From Pollutimonas sp035515055 (GTDB lineage Bacteria; Pseudomonadota; Gammaproteobacteria; Burkholderiales; Burkholderiaceae_B): a stretch of 64,000 bases of DNA. The first letter of the stretch is position 1, and each line of letters begins with the position of its first letter. This document shows positions 34,657-42,831 of the stretch, piece by piece. The stretch lies in the NCBI GenBank assembly GCA_035515055.1, contig DATJBV010000030.1, positions 1-64,000 on the forward strand, read 5' to 3'. The translations under genes and the position numbers were made by a program. The notes under the pieces are model-generated. The model had not been told where the DNA came from. It did not search any database and worked only from the letters and a program-made list of their open reading frames with translations.

Positions 34657-35028
34657 ATGACTTCACCGCATACCCTAGGCGAGCACCGGCTCCGGACGAT
34701 AGAACTGCTCACAGCAATGGGCGCGCGCATCAACGCCCTGGCAGCAATGCTGGATATTCCCTTGCGCAACGCTGAAGACTTTACACGCATCCTGCGCCGC
34801 GACGATCAAGCCGTTGGTATTTCAAGAGTGAACCCGGCCTCGGGCCTGCATGCGGAGCTGCGCGGCCTGCTCGTCTTGCGCTACACCATCGTAGGCCGCT
34901 GTGTCGAACAGAAGGGCGATCAAATTGCTCGTGATCTGCTGGATGGCGCGCGGGTCCTGCTTAGAAGCCGCGCCCCCGCGGCGCACGAGCGAAACATGAG
35001 TCTACGGCCGCTGTTTGACGATTTTTGA
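34657..35028 (+). CDS. Unrecognised small protein
   Basis: A 123-residue product starting at ATG 34657; a TTG at 34636 would lie inside the tRNA terminator. I do not recognise it. The sequence looks mostly helical, with an amphipathic N-terminal stretch (LGEHRLRTIELLTAMGARIN), a polar middle, a hydrophobic LRGLLVLRYTIVGRC segment near residue 75 and a charged tail ending LFDDF. No signal peptide, cysteine cluster or enzyme motif is visible. It lies between the tRNA terminator and the FabI-like gene, 18 bases before the latter, and could share its transcript. It may be a real gene or an overcalled GC-rich frame. Confidence 0.5.
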   Translation: MTSPHTLGEHRLRTIELLTAMGARINALAAMLDIPLRNAEDFTRILRRDDQAVGISRVNPASGLHAELRGLLVLRYTIVGRCVEQKGDQIARDLLDGARVLLRSRAPAAHERNMSLRPLFDDF

Positions 35029-35046
35029 TTTGATTTCCGTAAACCC

Positions 35047-35847
35047 ATGACTGCCGGTGATGCCTACGCTATGAAAACACCCTCTTCACCGTTCAGCCTG
35101 GAAGGCAAAAAGGGCCTGATCCTGGGCCTGGCAAACGAGCACAGCATCGCCTGGGGCTGCGCACGCCTGATGCGCGAGCTCGGTGCCGATCTGGTGGTTT
35201 CCTGCCTGAACGACAAGGCTCGACGCTTTGCCGAGCCACTGACGGCCGGGACCGGCATCGAACTCAAAACGTGTAATGTCGAGGAGCCCGGGGAACTGGA
35301 AGCCTTGGTCGCAGATGCCGCAGCCCACATGGGCCGGCTGGACTTTGTGGTGCACTCGATTGCCTGGGCGCCAATGGAAGACCTCCATGCCCGGGTACTC
35401 GATAGCTCGGGTCCGGGTTTTGCGCGCGCCATGGAAGTTTCGTGCCACTCTTTTGCGCGTTTGGCGCGGCTATGCCTGCCGCATATGAGCGGCGGCTGCA
35501 TGCTCGGCATGAGCTACCTGGGTGCCGAGGAAGCCGTACCCAATTACGGGCTGATGGGGCCGGTCAAGGCTGCGCTGGAATCCATGGTGCGCTACTTGGC
35601 GCTCGAATTGGGGCCGCGCCAAGTGCGGGTACATGCCGTTTCACCGGGTCCCATCCTCACGCGGGCCGCCTCTGGAATTTCACACTTCGACGATCTGATG
35701 GCCAATGCGCAGCGCAAGGCGCCGCTGGGACGCTTGGTCACCCTGGACGAAATTGCAAGCTTGTGTGCTTTTCTATGCTCGGACGCCGCCACCGGCATGA
35801 CAGGACAAACGATATACGTGGATGCCGGCTGTCATGCCGTGGCCTGA
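35047..35847 (+). CDS. FabI-like enoyl-ACP reductase paralogue (SDR family)
   Basis: The 266-residue protein keeps the FabI form of the cofactor loop, GLANEHSIAWG, in place of the usual SDR TGxxxGIG, and the catalytic block MSYLGAEEAVPNYGLMGPVK (Tyr then Lys six residues after NY), as in enoyl-[ACP] reductase I. The end, GMTGQTIYVDAGCHAVA, also matches the FabI C-terminus. Its isolated location next to a regulator and CoA-transferase suggests a second, specialised copy rather than the main fatty-acid-synthesis gene, but this cannot be proved from one window. An internal ATG at 35071 is an equally good start. It converges with lysR, overlapping by 16 bases. Confidence 0.82.
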   Translation: MTAGDAYAMKTPSSPFSLEGKKGLILGLANEHSIAWGCARLMRELGADLVVSCLNDKARRFAEPLTAGTGIELKTCNVEEPGELEALVADAAAHMGRLDFVVHSIAWAPMEDLHARVLDSSGPGFARAMEVSCHSFARLARLCLPHMSGGCMLGMSYLGAEEAVPNYGLMGPVKAALESMVRYLALELGPRQVRVHAVSPGPILTRAASGISHFDDLMANAQRKAPLGRLVTLDEIASLCAFLCSDAATGMTGQTIYVDAGCHAVA

Positions 35848-36827
35848 TTACTGCGAATATGCGCCGCCTGCGGGCGGATGACGGCCGCTCTGCGCGGCCT
35901 GCTGGAGATGCCGTCCAGTTCCCCGACCAGTAGACGAACCAGTCGCAACACCTCCCTGGAAGCGCTCGTCATGGGATGGCGGCTGGTGGTTTCCACGAAT
36001 GTGACCTGCCTTACGACCGGATGGGTGATCGGTACGGCCGATAACACCCCACTGGCCAGTTCATCTTGCACCGCATGCGGGGGAAGCACACTGAATAGCT
36101 GGCAGCTCGCGAGTGCGTCCTTGATCACGGCGCCCGAATTCGCCTCGAGCACGACATTCATCCGCAGTCGTTGGCGGCCCGCAATTTCGTCGAACAACGA
36201 ACGCATGCCGTTCGGCCTGGCAGGCAATGCCAGGCCTAGCGAACTGACGGTAGCGAACCGCACCGACTTCTGCTTCAGTACCAAAGCGCCAGTTTTTCCG
36301 ACCAGACACATGGCGCTGCTGAAAATGGCTTCTTGCGATTCGCGAACAGTGGGCCGATAGCGATTGAAAATCCCGATATCCACCTTTCCTTCGGCGAGCA
36401 AGGCTTGCACTTCACCGCTATAGGCCTCGATAGCCCGTAGCCGTATGTCCGGAAACTCTTCCTGCAGACGGCCTAGCAGCGTGCCCACGAGCGGCCGGCA
36501 CATCGACGGCAGCACGGCAATGTTGACGACACCCGCCGGAGTGCGGCGCACCTCTTTTGCAACGTCCATGAGCTGCCGCGCTTCCTGCAGCAACACGCGA
36601 GCCTGCGGCAGCAGGGTGCTGCCCAGTTCCGTCAGCTCGACGCCTCTGCCTGTCCGGTGAAACAAGCGTCCGCCAAGCACGTGTTCCAAGTGGGAAATAT
36701 GCCTGCTCAACGCGGACTGGGCTAACCCCATCGCCGCGGCCGCGCGTGTCAGGCTGCCCTGATCGGCCGTCTGGGCAAAGCACCGCAGACTTTTCAAATC
36801 CACGGTGCTGTTATCTGTATTCGGCAT
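35832..36827 (-). CDS. LysR-type transcriptional regulator
   Basis: The 331-residue protein has an N-terminal winged helix-turn-helix (DLKSLRCFAQTADQGSLTRAA, then ALSRHISHLEHVLGGRLFHR) and a periplasmic-binding-like effector domain from about residue 95. It resembles NAC/Cbl-type members with the RxGRGVELTE wing. It is divergent from the CoA-transferase/Bug pair, with 84 bases between starts holding a palindromic operator candidate, so it probably controls that pair and itself. The effector is unknown; by the usual logic it would be the acid or CoA ester handled by the pair. Confidence 0.93.
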   Translation of the reverse strand: MPNTDNSTVDLKSLRCFAQTADQGSLTRAAAAMGLAQSALSRHISHLEHVLGGRLFHRTGRGVELTELGSTLLPQARVLLQEARQLMDVAKEVRRTPAGVVNIAVLPSMCRPLVGTLLGRLQEEFPDIRLRAIEAYSGEVQALLAEGKVDIGIFNRYRPTVRESQEAIFSSAMCLVGKTGALVLKQKSVRFATVSSLGLALPARPNGMRSLFDEIAGRQRLRMNVVLEANSGAVIKDALASCQLFSVLPPHAVQDELASGVLSAVPITHPVVRQVTFVETTSRHPMTSASREVLRLVRLLVGELDGISSRPRRAAVIRPQAAHIRSNQATA

Positions 36828-36849
36828 GACTGATATCCATATTATCTGT

Positions 36850-36879
36850 ATTCCGCATCGGAATAATGCTCACTATACT
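36850..36879 (+). promoter_or_regulatory. LysR operator candidate and promoter for the CoA-transferase gene
   Basis: ATTCCG-CAT-CGGAAT at 36850-36864 is a perfect 6-bp dyad that fits the T-N11-A LysR box. A TATACT -10 hexamer follows at 36874-36879, with a weak -35 near 36851 lying within the dyad. That places the operator over the -35 region, as expected for an activator or for autoregulation. Confidence 0.6.
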
Positions 36880-36911
36880 CGTGTCACCTTATCACTTGTC
36901 AACGTGGATCA

Positions 36912-38123
36912 ATGTCTCATCACCCTGAAAATACAGGCCCATTGGAAGGGCTGCGCATCCTGGATCTGTCTACCGTCGTTGCAGGTCCGCTCGCCTCTAC
37001 GTTGCTTGCCGACCTTGGCGCGATGGTCCTGAAGGTCGAAATGCCCGATTCGGGCGATGGACTGCGCGGGCTGGCTCCGCACAAGAACGGCGTACCGCTG
37101 TGGTGGAAGGTCACCAATCGCAATAAGCGCGGCATTACCGTGGACTTGCGCCGCGACGAAGGCCGTGAACTGATTGCCCGTTTATTGCCGGACTATGACG
37201 TGCTGGTCGAAAACTTTCGTCCCGGAACGCTGGACCGCTGGGGCATGACCAAGGCGTGGATGCACGAGATCAATCCTGCGCTCACCATCTTGCGTATCAC
37301 TGGGTTCGGACAAACCGGTCCATACAGTAGCAAGCCGGGCTTCGCGCGCGTGCTCGAGGCCATGACGGGGTTCACGAATATTTGCGGTTCGCCCGACGGG
37401 CCGCCGCTGCACATGGGATTTCCGGTGGCCGATGCGGTCGCAGGGCTGTTCGGCGCCGTGGGCATTCTTAGCGCCTTGCATCACCAGCGCACGACCGGCG
37501 TACGGCAGGGACAGGAAATCGACTGCTCGCTCATGGAATCAATGTTCCGCATTTTGGATTTCTTGCCCATCGAATACGATCAGCTCGGCGTGGTGCGCCA
37601 GCGATCGGGAAACTTCAGCCAATACGCCTCTCCGGGGAATGTTTACGCCACGCGTGAAGGGCGGTGGGCATCGATTGCGGCATCGACGCAAAGCATCTTC
37701 GTACGCCTTTGTACAGCGCTGGGAAGAGACGATCTTATCGCGCATCCCGACTTTGCCGACAACCGGTTGCGCGTCCAGAATCGTGAGGCGCTGGACCAGA
37801 TAATCAAGGACGAGATCGCAAAATATTCCATTCCCGAGCTGGGGGCGCTGCTCGACAAGCATGAAGTGGGCTTCAGCCCTATTTACGACATCGCCGATAT
37901 TTTCAAGGACCCTCACTTTGCCGCAAGAAAGGCAATCGTCAGCGTCGATGACGGCGAGCTGGGTCCGGTGCGTATGCAAAACGTCGTGCCGGTCTTTTCA
38001 CTAACCCCGGGCAAGGTTCGATGCACTGGTCCGTCGATCGGCCAGCACAACGACGAAGTGCTGCATGGCCTGGGCTTGAACGATGAACAAATCCATAACT
38101 TGCGTGCGGCAAAAATAATCTGA
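36912..38123 (+). CDS. Family III (CaiB/BaiF) CoA-transferase
   Basis: The 403-residue protein has the usual CaiB opening GLRILDLSTVVAGPLASTLL, GAMVLKVEMPDSGDGLRGL, KRGITVDLRRDEGREL and DVLVENFRPGTLDRWGM. The catalytic aspartate is expected in the segment around residues 160-175. It is clearly distinct from the CoA-transferase at 19418 in length and loop sequences. Immediately downstream, a Bug receptor follows, and upstream LysR faces away; this regulator/transferase/receptor triad is common in Burkholderiales for uptake and activation of a carboxylic acid, whose identity here is unknown. Confidence 0.87.
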   Translation: MSHHPENTGPLEGLRILDLSTVVAGPLASTLLADLGAMVLKVEMPDSGDGLRGLAPHKNGVPLWWKVTNRNKRGITVDLRRDEGRELIARLLPDYDVLVENFRPGTLDRWGMTKAWMHEINPALTILRITGFGQTGPYSSKPGFARVLEAMTGFTNICGSPDGPPLHMGFPVADAVAGLFGAVGILSALHHQRTTGVRQGQEIDCSLMESMFRILDFLPIEYDQLGVVRQRSGNFSQYASPGNVYATREGRWASIAASTQSIFVRLCTALGRDDLIAHPDFADNRLRVQNREALDQIIKDEIAKYSIPELGALLDKHEVGFSPIYDIADIFKDPHFAARKAIVSVDDGELGPVRMQNVVPVFSLTPGKVRCTGPSIGQHNDEVLHGLGLNDEQIHNLRAAKII

Positions 38124-38181
38124 CACGCCAAGGGCTCGCCACGAAGCCTTCTGCCACGACATAGACATATCGGAGACAACC

Positions 38182-39153
38182 ATGAAACGCATATCCCACT
38201 TTTTACTTTGCCTGCTTATAGGGGCTTGTGCCAGTGTGGCACACGCCAGCCCAACCTATCCCGACAAACCATTGAAGATACTGGTCGGCTTTCCCGCCGG
38301 CCAGGCAACCGATTCGGTGGCGCGCCTGGTGGCTGAAAGGCTGTCTCGCGCATTATCGCAACCGGTCATCGTCGAGAACAGGCCGGGGCAGGGCGGCAGC
38401 CTGGCGTTGGCGCAGTTGGCCAAGGCCTCGCCGGATGGGTACCAGATGATGTTGTCCGCGACCGCGTCGCTGGTGACGAATCCGCATTTGTACAAGAACG
38501 TCGGCTATGACACCTTGAAGGATTTTGAGCCTGTGGGTTTGATTGCCGACTTGCCGCTGGTGCTGGTGGCGACATCGGCGGCGCCTTTCAATACGCCGCA
38601 AGAGTTCTTGGCATATGCCCAGGCGAACCCCGGGAAACTGAATTATTCATCTTCAGGAAATGGCACGCTATCCCACTTGGCCATGGAGCTGTTACAGCGC
38701 GAGAAGGGAATCTCGTTGACGCATGTCCCCTACAAAGGCAGCCCCCGCGCCATGGTGGATTTGGCGGCGGGCAATGTGTCGGTTGGCTTCGATACCGTGG
38801 CCGTGACCAAAGCCCTGATCGACGCGAAGCGCTTGAAATTACTGGCGGTCGCCTTGCCGGAGCGCATGGCGCTTTTGCCCGGCACGCCCACGATGATCGA
38901 ATCCGGGGTTCCTGACTTCGTCGCGAGTGCGTGGCTGGGCATGGTATTTCCCAAAGGCACGCCTACCGATATCGTCAATAAAATGAATGCGGAACTAGGC
39001 AAGGTCATTGCCCAGCCCGACATACAGAAGTCGCTGCAGGCCATGGGCGCAATACCGCTATCCTCGTCCGTCGCGGAGTTCGCCGCGCTGTTGAAGAGCG
39101 ACTACGCAAAGTGGGGTGCAATTGTGCGCGAATCGGGCGCGAGCGTCGATTGA
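38182..39153 (+). CDS. Bug/TctC-family periplasmic solute receptor (third, divergent copy)
   Basis: A 323-residue receptor from ATG 38182 behind CGGAGAC. The leader RISHFLLCLLIGACASVAHA could be cut either at AHA or, as a lipoprotein, at the IGAC cysteine; both are plausible. The mature start PTYPDKPLKILVGFPAGQATD and VVENRPG-like IVENRPGQGGSLALAQLAK identify the Bug family. It is much less similar to the tandem pair at 32-34 kb than those are to each other, so it is not part of that duplication. Pairing with the CoA-transferase suggests that it captures that enzyme's acid substrate. Confidence 0.9.
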   Translation: MKRISHFLLCLLIGACASVAHASPTYPDKPLKILVGFPAGQATDSVARLVAERLSRALSQPVIVENRPGQGGSLALAQLAKASPDGYQMMLSATASLVTNPHLYKNVGYDTLKDFEPVGLIADLPLVLVATSAAPFNTPQEFLAYAQANPGKLNYSSSGNGTLSHLAMELLQREKGISLTHVPYKGSPRAMVDLAAGNVSVGFDTVAVTKALIDAKRLKLLAVALPERMALLPGTPTMIESGVPDFVASAWLGMVFPKGTPTDIVNKMNAELGKVIAQPDIQKSLQAMGAIPLSSSVAEFAALLKSDYAKWGAIVRESGASVD

Positions 39154-39156
39154 ACC

Positions 39157-39651
39157 CTAGCCTTTGGGCAGGCCGACGCGGACGGGTTTGGCGCCGAGCC
39201 AGTCGACCAGCGCGGCCGGGGGCAGGCTGACAAGATAGCCACGCCGGCCGCCATTCAAGTAGATCAAGGGAAAATCCAGCACGGTGGCTTCGACCCACAC
39301 TGGCATTCTCTTGCGTGTGGCAAAGGGCGAAGTCCCGCCGACCAGGTAGCCGGAATGCTTTTGCGCGGTGGCCGGCAGGCACGGGGCAATTCGTTTTGCC
39401 CCCGTCTGGCGCGCCAGATTCTTGGTGGAGACTTCGTAGTCTCCGTGCATCAAGATAACCAGCGGCTGCGCGTTTTCGTCTTCCATGATCAGTGTCTTGA
39501 TGACTTGGTGCGGATCGACGCCAAGCTGACGTGCGGACTCGGCGGCGCCGCCGTGGTCGACATAGTCGTAGGGATGCTCGCCGAACGGGATGCGGTGGTC
39601 TTTCAGGAACTGCGTGGCTGGCGTTTCAGATATATGCTTGGATTTGGCCAT
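39157..39651 (-). CDS. ybaK: YbaK-type Cys-tRNA(Pro) deacylase
   Basis: Hydrolyses cysteine mischarged onto tRNA-Pro. I start at ATG 39651 (MAKSKHISETPATQFLKDHR), giving 164 residues, the normal length; a longer frame upstream would overlap xerD. The catalytic lysine is expected in VIKTLIMED, and GGTSPFATRKRMPVWVE and IYLNGGRRGYLVSL are further family blocks. It begins five bases after the end of xerD on the same strand. Family assignment is secure; YbaK versus the related ProX/YeaK is judged from length and these blocks. Confidence 0.9.
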   Translation of the reverse strand: MAKSKHISETPATQFLKDHRIPFGEHPYDYVDHGGAAESARQLGVDPHQVIKTLIMEDENAQPLVILMHGDYEVSTKNLARQTGAKRIAPCLPATAQKHSGYLVGGTSPFATRKRMPVWVEATVLDFPLIYLNGGRRGYLVSLPPAALVDWLGAKPVRVGLPKG

Positions 39652-39656
39652 GGGCG

Positions 39657-40556
39657 TCAGGCTCGAGGGTGATGTTTGGCGTGCAGTGCTTTCAAGCGTT
39701 CGCGGGCCACATGAGTATAAATCTGGGTGGTCGATATGTCGGCATGGCCCAACAGCATTTGAACAACGCGTAGATCGGCGCCATGGTTGAGCAAGTGCGT
39801 GGCAAAGGCATGGCGAAGTACATGCGGCGACAACGGCGTGTGAATGTCGGCGGTGGCGGCGTGCTTCTTCACGATCAGCCAGAACGATTGGCGCGTCATT
39901 GCCGCGGCCCGCGCGGTGACGAATAAGGCGTCGCAGCGGCGCGCGCCCAGCAATTCGGGCCGAGCCTGTGCCAGGTAGCGCTCGATCCAATGCTGTGCTT
40001 CCGCGCCCAGCGGAACCAGCCTGTCCTTGCCGCCCTTGCCCATGGTGACGCGTATGATGCCTTCGGTCAGGCTTGCATCCAGCACATTCAGGCTGATCAG
40101 TTCGGTGACCCGCAGCCCCGTCGCATATAGCGTTTCCAGCATGGCGCGGTCGCGCAGGCCGAGGGTGGTGGCTTCATTTGGCGCTTGCAACAAGGCGTCG
40201 ACCTGATCCTCGGAAAGCGTCTTGGGGAAGCGGGCCGCCTGCTTGGCCGCGCGCAAGCTTAGGCAGGGATCGCGGGCGATAAGCCCCTGGCGCAATGCCC
40301 ATAGAAAAAAGCGTCGCAAGGATGCCAGCCGGCGGTTTGCCGTGGTGGCTTTGCTGCTTGCATGGCGCGCGGCAAACCATTCCTGGATGTCGGCGGCCTC
40401 GGCCTCGTGGATGTCCCTGGCTTTCTTGACGAACAGCCATTGCGCGAAGGCCGTCAAGTCGCGCCGGTAGGCGGACAGGGTATTCTGCGCCAGGCCGTCT
40501 TCCAGCCACAGGGTATCAAGGAAGGTGTCGATGCAGGCGGGTGGAGAAAAGGCCAC
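39657..40556 (-). CDS. xerD: XerD, site-specific tyrosine recombinase
   Basis: Resolves chromosome dimers at dif with XerC and FtsK. The 299-residue protein has the N-terminal SAM-like core-binding domain (FLDTLWLEDGLAQNTLSAYR) and the catalytic domain with Arg in LYATGLRVTELI, Lys in GKGGKDRLVPL, HVLRHAFATHL (HxxR), LLGHADIS (His) and the nucleophile Tyr in QIYTHV. It starts at GTG 40556. The full length and housekeeping neighbours mark it as the cellular XerD, not a phage or island integrase. Confidence 0.93.
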   Translation of the reverse strand: MAFSPPACIDTFLDTLWLEDGLAQNTLSAYRRDLTAFAQWLFVKKARDIHEAEAADIQEWFAARHASSKATTANRRLASLRRFFLWALRQGLIARDPCLSLRAAKQAARFPKTLSEDQVDALLQAPNEATTLGLRDRAMLETLYATGLRVTELISLNVLDASLTEGIIRVTMGKGGKDRLVPLGAEAQHWIERYLAQARPELLGARRCDALFVTARAAAMTRQSFWLIVKKHAATADIHTPLSPHVLRHAFATHLLNHGADLRVVQMLLGHADISTTQIYTHVARERLKALHAKHHPRA

Positions 40557-40602
40557 GGCAGGTTCTCTGGCGGTTGGAAAGGCAAGGCAGGTTCGTCTCT
40601 AA

Positions 40603-40618
40603 CTATATACCTATATAC
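40603..40618 (+). promoter_or_regulatory. Tandem CTATATAC repeat upstream of modA
   Basis: CTATATAC occurs twice back to back (40603-40610 and 40611-40618), 55 bases before modA. Read as TATATA-CC-TATATA it is also nearly palindromic. The TATATA half-sites recall the ModE molybdate box, but known boxes have a longer spacer, so this is only a candidate; it could also supply the -10 of the modA promoter. Confidence 0.35.
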
Positions 40619-40672
40619 TTTGGGGAAGGAGCGCGGTGCGCGCTCAGGCTTGGCTTGCCAAAAGGAATGGGA

Positions 40673-41425
40673 ATGAAAATACGGGCTCTGCTTGCATCTT
40701 CGCTATGCGGCATGCTGGTTGGCTTCAGCGCCTCCGCCGCCGATCTTCTCGTTTCGGCGGCGTCCAGTCTTTCCAGCGTCGGAACGGCCCTGGCCGTTCA
40801 ATACCAGAACGATCACCCGGGCACAAACGTGCTCATGAGCTTTGCCGCCTCCGACGCGGTTCTGCAGCAAATTCAAAATGGCGCGCCCGCCGATATCTTT
40901 GCATCGGCGGATCCGGCAGCCATGGACAGGGCCGTCGTATCCAAGGCGGTCGAAGCCGCTACGCGCCGTGACTTTGCAAGCAACGACGTCGTCATGGTCG
41001 TGCCCATCGATAATCCGGCGAAGATTTCATCGCTGGCCGACTTGCGCCGGGCCGATGTCAAGCGAATCGCCTTGGGCAATCCCGCGTGGGTGCCGGCGGG
41101 GCGGTATAGTCAAGCGGGGCTCCAGAGTTCCGGCGACTGGGATAACGTGCATAGCAAAGCGGTGCTTAGCCAGAACGTGCGGCAGGCCCTCGACTATGTC
41201 GCCCGCGGCGAGGCGCAAGCCGGGTTCGTATTCGCCACCGACGCGGCGAGCATGCGCGACAAGGTCAAGGTCGTCGGCATATTGCCGACGCCGGAACCTG
41301 TGCGATACTCGATTGCGCTGGTAAATCGCCAGGGACGCCATCCCCAAGCCCAGCCTTTCCTGGACTTCGTCATTTCGCCGCAAGGGCAGGCCATACTCGC
41401 CAAGTACGGCTTCAAGGCGCTCTAA
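40673..41425 (+). CDS. modA: ModA, molybdate-binding periplasmic protein
   Basis: Captures molybdate or tungstate for the ModBC transporter. I start at ATG 40673 behind AAAGGA at six bases; an ATG six bases earlier is too close to that site. The 250-residue protein has a signal peptide ending SASA (about residue 22), then ADLLVSAASSLSSVGTAL, with the ligand serines, MSFAASDAVLQQIQNGAPAD and the ALGNPAWVPAGRYSQ block. The C-terminal SPQGQAILAKYGF is typical. It is the first gene of modABC. Confidence 0.94.
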   Translation: MKIRALLASSLCGMLVGFSASAADLLVSAASSLSSVGTALAVQYQNDHPGTNVLMSFAASDAVLQQIQNGAPADIFASADPAAMDRAVVSKAVEAATRRDFASNDVVMVVPIDNPAKISSLADLRRADVKRIALGNPAWVPAGRYSQAGLQSSGDWDNVHSKAVLSQNVRQALDYVARGEAQAGFVFATDAASMRDKVKVVGILPTPEPVRYSIALVNRQGRHPQAQPFLDFVISPQGQAILAKYGFKAL

Positions 41426-41438
41426 GCTCCCCCTTTGC

Positions 41439-42122
41439 ATGCCGGATTTCATCGTTCCACTTCTTTTGTCCTTGAAAGTCGCCGCCTGGGCGACTCTCTT
41501 TGCCTCGATTCTGGGTATTTCGTTGGCTTTTTTGCTGTCGCGTTGGCGGTCGCCCTGGTCCGATGTCATCGATTCCGTGCTGACCTTGCCGCTGGTTCTG
41601 CCGCCGACCGTGATCGGCTACTACCTGCTGGTGTTGTTGGGCAGGCGCGGCTGGCTGGGGCAATGGCTGGATCAGTGGGGCGTGCACCTTGTCTTCACAT
41701 GGCAGGGCGCCGTCATTGCGGCAAGCATCGTGTCGTTTCCCATGGTCTTGAAATCCGCCAGGGCGGCATTCCAAGACGTAAGCCCGCAGATGGAAGATGC
41801 CGCGCGCGTGCTTGGGCTGACCACGCCGGCCATTTTCTTTCGGGTCTCGCTGCCTTTGGCGTCGCGCGGCATCGTGGCGGGTATTCTACTGGCGTTCGCG
41901 CGCGCGCTGGGCGAGTTTGGCGCAACGCTGATGATAGCGGGAAGTATTCCGGGCCAAACCCAGACCTTATCCATTGCCATCTACGAAGCGGTGCAGGCCG
42001 GCAACGACAATCTGGCGGCCAGCCTGGTGGGGGTCGTATCGATCACTTGCGTGGTGGTCTTGTGGTCGGCCAGCCGGCTGGCGCCCGGCAAGAGCCGCAT
42101 GAACGCGGGTGCCAGGCCATGA
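41439..42122 (+). CDS. modB: ModB, molybdate ABC transporter permease
   Basis: Inner-membrane channel of the molybdate importer, 227 residues, with about five membrane segments. It begins FIVPLLLSLKVAAWATLFASI and has VLPPTVIGYYLLVLLGRRGW. The cytoplasmic EAA loop that contacts ModC reads EDAARVLGLTTPAIFFRVSL. Its TGA overlaps the ATG of modC by four bases. The length is normal for ModB. Confidence 0.95.
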   Translation: MPDFIVPLLLSLKVAAWATLFASILGISLAFLLSRWRSPWSDVIDSVLTLPLVLPPTVIGYYLLVLLGRRGWLGQWLDQWGVHLVFTWQGAVIAASIVSFPMVLKSARAAFQDVSPQMEDAARVLGLTTPAIFFRVSLPLASRGIVAGILLAFARALGEFGATLMIAGSIPGQTQTLSIAIYEAVQAGNDNLAASLVGVVSITCVVVLWSASRLAPGKSRMNAGARP

Positions 42123-42817
42123 GCATTGCCGTACATATACAACGCAAGCTTGTCGCTGGCGCGCGGGAATTTTCGCTGGACATCTGTCTGGAGTCGTCGG
42201 CGAAGCGCATTGCCTTGTTCGGCCCGTCCGGCTCGGGCAAGACCCTGACCATGCAAGCGGTGGCGGGCTTGCTGCGGCCGGATCGCGGCAGCATTGTCAT
42301 CAACGGAAAGCAATTCTACGATTCCGCGCAGGGAATATGGCTGGGACCTCGGCAGCGTCGTATCGCTTACTTATTCCAGGACTATGGCCTTTTTCCGCAC
42401 CTGACTGTCGCCCAGAACGTGGCTTTCGGCTTGACGAGCCGATGGTTCAATCCCCGCCGGGGCGCCGTGCCGCCCGCAGCCGCGCACTGGATGGCCAGCT
42501 TCGAGCTCGATGCCGTTGCAAACAGCTATCCCGCGGAGATCTCCGGGGGACAAAAACAGCGCGTCGCCCTTGCCCGAGCCCTCGCAACCGAACCAGACAT
42601 GTTGTTGCTGGACGAGCCCCTTGCCGCGCTCGACGCCGGCCTGCGGACGAAAATGCGCCGCAGGCTGGCTGTCTTGCAGCATCAGCTGGATATTCCTACG
42701 ATTATCATTACGCACGACCCGGCCGACGTGCTCGAACTGGCCGATGAAGTCTTCCAGATCCAGAATGGCGGCATTATTGGTTCGTGTTCGCCGCTGGCAT
42801 TGTCTTCGTCGGCCTGA
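42119..42817 (+). CDS. modC: ModC, molybdate ABC transporter ATPase lacking a TOBE domain
   Basis: Energises molybdate import. The 232-residue protein has Walker A FGPSGSGKTLTMQAVAG, the Q-loop LFQDYGLFPHLTV, the signature ISGGQKQRVALARAL, Walker B LLLDEPLAALD and the switch His in IITHDPADVLEL. The ABC domain is complete but the protein stops about 30 residues after the switch, so the C-terminal molybdate-binding TOBE domain of the 352-residue E. coli ModC is absent. Direct feedback inhibition of the transporter by bound oxyanion is therefore unlikely. The addB-like gene starts 14 bases later. Confidence 0.92.
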   Translation: MSIAVHIQRKLVAGAREFSLDICLESSAKRIALFGPSGSGKTLTMQAVAGLLRPDRGSIVINGKQFYDSAQGIWLGPRQRRIAYLFQDYGLFPHLTVAQNVAFGLTSRWFNPRRGAVPPAAAHWMASFELDAVANSYPAEISGGQKQRVALARALATEPDMLLLDEPLAALDAGLRTKMRRRLAVLQHQLDIPTIIITHDPADVLELADEVFQIQNGGIIGSCSPLALSSSA

Positions 42818-42831
42818 CGGCCGCAACACCC

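Noticed and set aside
39657..40556. XerD-like recombinase as an island or phage integrase
   Set aside because: Full-length with housekeeping neighbours and no attachment repeats or phage genes; it matches the cellular dif recombinase.
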